From Clitoria ternatea (Eukaryota > Streptophyta > Magnoliopsida > Fabales > Fabaceae): a DNA stretch of 64,000 bases. The DNA is taken from positions 93,132,001 through 93,196,000 of the forward strand of contig CM075676.1 of the NCBI GenBank assembly GCA_037962975.1. Reading direction: 5' to 3'. The translations under genes and the position numbers were made by a program. A model generated the notes under the pieces. That model searched no databases and was not told where the DNA came from. It saw nothing but the letters and a program-made list of their open reading frames with translations. Shown one piece after another: positions 58,791 through 64,000 of the stretch. The stretch's first letter is position 1. Every line of letters begins with the position of its first letter.

Positions 58791-61700
58791 TAGATAATTT
58801 TATAAATTAAAAAATCCTACTCTGTTTATGCGAATTACTCAGGTATACATATATAATTAGAAAGCAAAACCCTCCAAAAAAATCACTATCATGATACGTT
58901 CTGAAAATACTAGTTGTTCATGTGATGTAATTGTTAGTTGTTAATTTTATGTTATTTTTATATGAAAGTTGACTTTAAATTGATGTTCAATTACTCATTT
59001 AACTATAAAAATTGTTCTAATTTTGTTTGATTAAAACATAGTCATATTTTTTAATTTACAAATTGTTTTTTATATGTTTTGATAAAGTGAAGGAGTTGGA
59101 AATATATGAAAATCCAAAAGTAGGGCTACCGCCAAAATCAGACAGCTAGTATTCTGATGCCTCAACACCATTATCCATACCTTAGCACTAATGGCAAAAA
59201 AGTGTAATTACACCCTAGTGTAAGTTAGCGCACCCTATCACTGATGTCACGTCCAAGAACTTTTTCCTTCATTCTTAATGCCTTATAATAGGCTCCGGGT
59301 TATCTTTAGATGATGGAAGGTTAGATATATTCTGTGGAGGCATTTCGACATCATGGGGAGGTTTAAAGATGAAAGATATTTTCTAGTTTCATTTCTTCTC
59401 TCTTGTTTTCCTCTGATCTTTAAGTATCATTCATAATAATATATGGCTAAACCTTTTTTTCTTGTTGGGTTTGAGTATATCTCGCTCTTTCTCAAATTAT
59501 ATATTGAATACTTTGTGTTATTAGACTTTTAATTAATGTTAGTATTTTGTTTCATATATCTAATGCATATTTTGAAATAGAGAATATTTCATGTGTGTTT
59601 TAATGTTATTGAGATATAGCTTCCAAACACGTTAAGGAACATAATACTCATATTATTCATCTATAGATAAAGTTGAATTTAATAGTTGCTAAGGTCGATG
59701 CCTAATGTAAGAACTTTCATCAAATTTAATGGTGAAGAGATCGATATTTAAGGAAAGGTCTTAGGACTTATTCAATGAGAGATCAGATTTAGTAAAATTT
59801 ATGTTACATTGACTTGATTAAATTACATAAACATACTAAGTAAGATAACATATATTTGAAGCGGACGGTGAAACATAATCCCAAGGCTTTTGTTTATATT
59901 TATTTCATTTTATGTTTTTTTACCACAATAATATCATCCATACAACTATTTATGCATATTTTAAATATATTGTATATAGTTTTATAGTGATTTTAAAAAT
60001 ATAAATTGTTACTTTTTTCACTTATCAGTAGGTCCATATAGATACAATACTTTTATTCTCAAATTGAAACTACAATAAATATTAATATATTTGTCAAATT
60101 CCCAACAGCCGCCAATAACCCCCGAGAAGGCACTTTACATACTTATATGTACATGTTAACCATTATAAAATGCACTCCTAAAAATACCAAAAAAACACCC
60201 ATGATAGAGTTTCTTTCAATCTTCATTGCTTCTATACTTGTATTGGATTATCCTCTATGATATTTCACTAGTTTAAGCATTGGAAGTTCCTTAGGCCACC
60301 ATCATCTTGTCCTTTTTTAGTCTTTTCTTTTTATAGTATTTTTATAAATTATTACGTGGACTCTTTTCATATTGAGTTATCGTTAACGATAGATATCCTA
60401 ATACTTTTACCTTTGTAGTTGTATATTGAATCTCTTATTACCTATATCAGACATATCAAGATGAAAAGAAGTATGCTAACAAATTAACGAAAATTAAAAG
60501 ATGCAAAATTAATATAAATATATTTTAAAAAATAAGAGATGTGATAAAGAAAATATAGATATATACAAATAAAATTAAAGTGAATATAAGATGGAGGTTA
60601 AATTGTTGAAGCCATCAATTTCTTTTGACCAATCAGTCAGCAACTCATTGGTTAATTCCTTATCGCAGATTATAATCATTTTAGCATGCCCTCACACTTG
60701 ACAACACATTTGGCATCATGCATATGGATGAGGGAAACCACAGTCTCAATCCTTCTTCGTGAAACTCATGCTAAAATTAATGTTTAATTATTGATATCAC
60801 AGATAAAAAGAAGTGTCAGCAACTGAAAAGTTTGCAATTTTCAACTATTCATTGTTTTCATTTTTTTCACGTCAAGTTTTTTTAAAATAAATATTTTATA
60901 TCAAGATTTAGTCTTTAAATTAATTTTCAAATTTTGTTTTGAATTTTTCTCTTCTTCCGAAATATTAACTACTCATAATATTATTTAAATTCTAAATATT
61001 TTGTTTTAAAATTATGTTTTTAAAGATTACGTATACTAAAAAAGTATGCTACAGTGCAAGAGATATTTATCAGTATTATTTAAGTTCACCAGAAGAAAAG
61101 TTAAACCACACTTCTATCGGCAAAGACTAATCAATAAACAAACGCATTTGAATTACACATGTTGCACGGTTTCATTTGGCACCGTTTGGTTATTTAACTT
61201 GGTTGGTTAAATCTTCCTAAAAATAAAATATACGATTAAACAAATTTTTTACTGTTTTAAACGGCGTAAAAAATAAATATCAATTTTTAGATTTTTTTCA
61301 TTTCCCTAACTCCGTTTTCTATATTTAATTGTAAAAGACTTCATTAAAGTCAAGTAAAATTAATGAATGCAATCTTCATATAACTATTTATGATATTGAC
61401 TTTGCTTCCAAACAAACTCGTTTTCTGAATGTTTTAGTTTTCACTTGTTGATTGAATAATAACTTTGTTGCCAACATTGACCTTCTTTTCCCACGCGACA
61501 TAGATAGACAATTTACTGTGCCAAAACTCTTCACAACATTAATTATTTGGTTTTATTCAACACGTTACTCTCCTTATTTGTTCCCTAATGGGGCCGAAAA
61601 TTTAGACAACAAAAAGAAAAATGAAGGTGTAACTCTTACATTGCTTAACAACAAATATTTGAGTGCAGGTGTAACTCTATGAAGGAGATATTTCATTTTC

Positions 61701-64000
61701 ACCATTTTATAGTATTCTAAAACTATTTTTACTGGCTCTTATTGAATTTTCTTTTTGTAACATTTAGAAAACTATTTTCTAAAATTATATTCGATATATT
61801 TTACTAATTTTTCAAAAATTAATTTCCAAAAGGCATTAGCATTAGCATGTATTTTGTAGTCACCGATCTTTCCAGGAACTTACCCTGAAAAGAGTCACAA
61901 ACAACTTCTATGTACCCACAACATCATTGTTACTAATTATCAGCTGAAAAAAATAAAGAAAAGGTCAGTGATGAAAGTGAATATGGAGAACTAAAGTATG
62001 AATATCTAAAAATTTGTAGGGGCCACCAAAACAAGAGATCATTTTTGCCAAGTGTTGAATAATTTTCTCAGTTCTTACACTATCATCACATAAACCAGAG
62101 ACAAATTAAAGCAAGTTTTAGAATATATTAACATGTATTTGAACTAAGCCAATAATGATATATTTAATTTAATTCAATATGTATCATAGTTTACTTCATT
62201 GGAATTCGAAAATAAACATACTCTAAATTTTTATGCTTTCATTCTTTGTTCCCATGACATAAAGCTTCAAGCCTTAGGAGTTCTTGCTATTGCACCTCAC
62301 ACCACCACCTCTGCATTGACCATTTTAGTCTCTCCCAAAGGTATAGCTCACTCTACCTTTTTCCTTGGTTTTTCTATTCCCTTCTTATATATTTAATGAT
62401 GTATTTTAAAAATAAATGCTTAAGCAAGTTATAATATATAGTATTATTATATATTATTAATAATATATCATTAATATATCATTAAATCTTATCATGAATA
62501 GTCGAGATTAAAATATAATAATCGTGTGACTTCGAAAAACTTTTAATTATGATCATCTATGTATAGTTGTATGGTCCATATTTGTCTCTCTCACTTTTTC
62601 TTAAAATAACATTTCTCATAAAATACATTCTCTATATATATAGACACACACGATAAGCTTTAGTCTTATGGAAACATGCAATCATGTGTATCTTAATAAT
62701 TGGTTCAAATTCTTGCTCATACCAATTTTAAAGTTTAATTTTGACACATTTTAGTCAATTAAATTATAACACATCTCATGAGTTTGTCAAATTGCTAATA
62801 AAGTAATTATTACGATTGCTTATATAACAATCTATCATTAAAGGTTAGTCTAAAAATTTTCTACACTTGAAAATGTATTTAAATTAAATCCCTTATTTTA
62901 AAAGAATAGTAAATAATAAATGTTTGATAATTAATTTTTGATGTGTGAAAAATTGGAAATATGTAGTAATTATCAATGTGTATTATTACATTCTCTCGTT
63001 TATTTTATAAGTGTTAATTTTTTATATATTTTAAATATAACCTACACTAACCTTTTCATTTTCTTAATTATATCAAATTATTTGTGATCTATTATCAAGA
63101 TAAATATTTTTACGTTATAAAAACTAAAATTGTTTTAAAAAATTACATAACTCAACAAATTCTATTTACATTTCAATTTATTATTCAACAATACTATTTT
63201 TATATTTTCCATCTATTTAAATTAAATTGTATTGATTGTCAACAAAAACTAAATTATATTAGTGTTATCTTACAATACCCGCAATATATTTATATATCTT
63301 GTTATGATTAATAGTATGGGTTATCAATCGGATTGAATTTTTCTTTTGATCAAATTATATAATCAACCAAACCAATTAAAATTGGATTATTGTCGAGTTA
63401 AGTATTAAATTTTAGATGCATAAATTTAAATACCAAACTATCTATCCAATCTAAATTTATACGTACAATATACTTTAAGACATCACTTACATATTACTCC
63501 CAGACCTAAATTTATCAATTTTTTAAAAAATTCAATTCAATCCATAATTAAAACTGTTCTTGACGTTGAAATTATTGAAATTCGGGAAAACATCTCCGAA
63601 CAAATCAGATATATATGTAGGAGTTGCAGGGATTTTACATGGAAAACGTGGTGAGAATTTGTAGAGTTATTCAATTTAACACCAGTTTAATTAATAAAAT
63701 CACGCTAATGACTAGGCTCGCGTTGAAACTTATATATCTTTAATTAACTCCTGCAAGACATCTATCATAACTTTTAATTATTATATAATAAAAAACAATT
63801 TACTACCAATTTAAACCTCCTTGTTTATTCTAAATATCTATGTGCTCCAAATTTCCTATGTATTAGTATCTTTTCTGAAAATGTTGAACATATAACTTTT
63901 TTTTAAGGGGGAATGTCTTAATAAATGAAAAGGTTATTAAGTCATTCATAATTTCTTTTTTATATATATAAGATATGTTTTCTTTAACCTTTACAAAAAT
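58791..64000. other. AT-rich intergenic, no gene recognised
   Basis: Open frames here (for example 61452-61682, 62199-62396, 63084-63311) are short, start in AT-rich sequence and show no family motif. I see no LTR ends, PBS sites or clear TIRs. 62430-62480 is a TA-rich near-palindrome (tatattattaataatatatc). Short degenerate repeats cannot be excluded. Confidence 0.5.

Noticed and set aside
62199..62396. 65-aa open frame near the right end
   Set aside because: No motif, AT-rich surroundings and no promoter or splice support.
1..64000. CRISPR arrays, bacterial operons, rRNA genes, organellar DNA insertions
   Set aside because: None seen. The repeats are LTR words or microsatellites, not equal repeats with unique spacers, and the window is eukaryotic.

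Overview
This is a plant nuclear window and probably comes from a legume. It is AT-rich, has GT-AG introns and is dominated by plant retroelements. It holds one recognisable host gene: a 19-exon gene for a nuclear-encoded, single-subunit (phage T7-type) organellar RNA polymerase on the + strand, exons 37161-51280. The exons add up to one 963-residue frame with all catalytic motifs, ending in FFN. Motif wording favours the plastid isoform (RpoTp/RPOT3), but paralogue assignment is inferred.

Left part. 1-2393 is the 3' portion of an LTR running off the window edge. 2996-6397 is a non-coding DNA element with terminal inverted repeats, and a 2.6-kb solo LTR (3061-5639) sits inside it. 6806-34576 is a nest of insertions readable base by base from target-site duplications (TSDs). 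An L1-type LINE (6820-34562, 14-bp TSD) was split in ORF2 by a Ty3/gypsy element of Tekay/Del chromovirus type (10069-30068, TSD TGTAC/TGTAT). That element was split in gag by a second chromovirus (16557-27397, TSD CTGTG). The LINE also received a complete 321-bp TRIM (30677-30997, TSD GTTTC) in its reverse transcriptase and a probable solo LTR (about 32970-33904) in its RNase H domain. A tRNA-derived SINE lies just beyond the LINE tail. All of these elements are decayed.

Middle part. 34.7-37.0 kb is AT-rich intergenic DNA with LTR-like and MITE-like remnants and a possible TATA box, followed by the polymerase gene. Its introns carry a long-TIR DNA element and a small MITE (intron 6), a SINE and a complete TRIM (intron 9), and a Cassandra-type element with a 5S rRNA-like segment plus an antisense SINE fragment (intron 17). 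Splice sites and frame are preserved.

Right part. 52384-55339 is a complete LTR on the + strand. It abuts an inverted LTR fragment belonging to a degraded chromovirus (55345 to about 58790, minus strand) that has lost gag and protease. The remaining 5 kb to the end is AT-rich with no gene I can support.

I found no clearly new biological system. The most notable non-gene signals are dense short-motif arrays inside the LTRs (CCGAGTGA-type, CTCGCTTGAGCGAG palindromes, AATAGTAA/TTACTATT hairpins, TAATCGATTA), the dated nest, and the TE-loaded polymerase introns.
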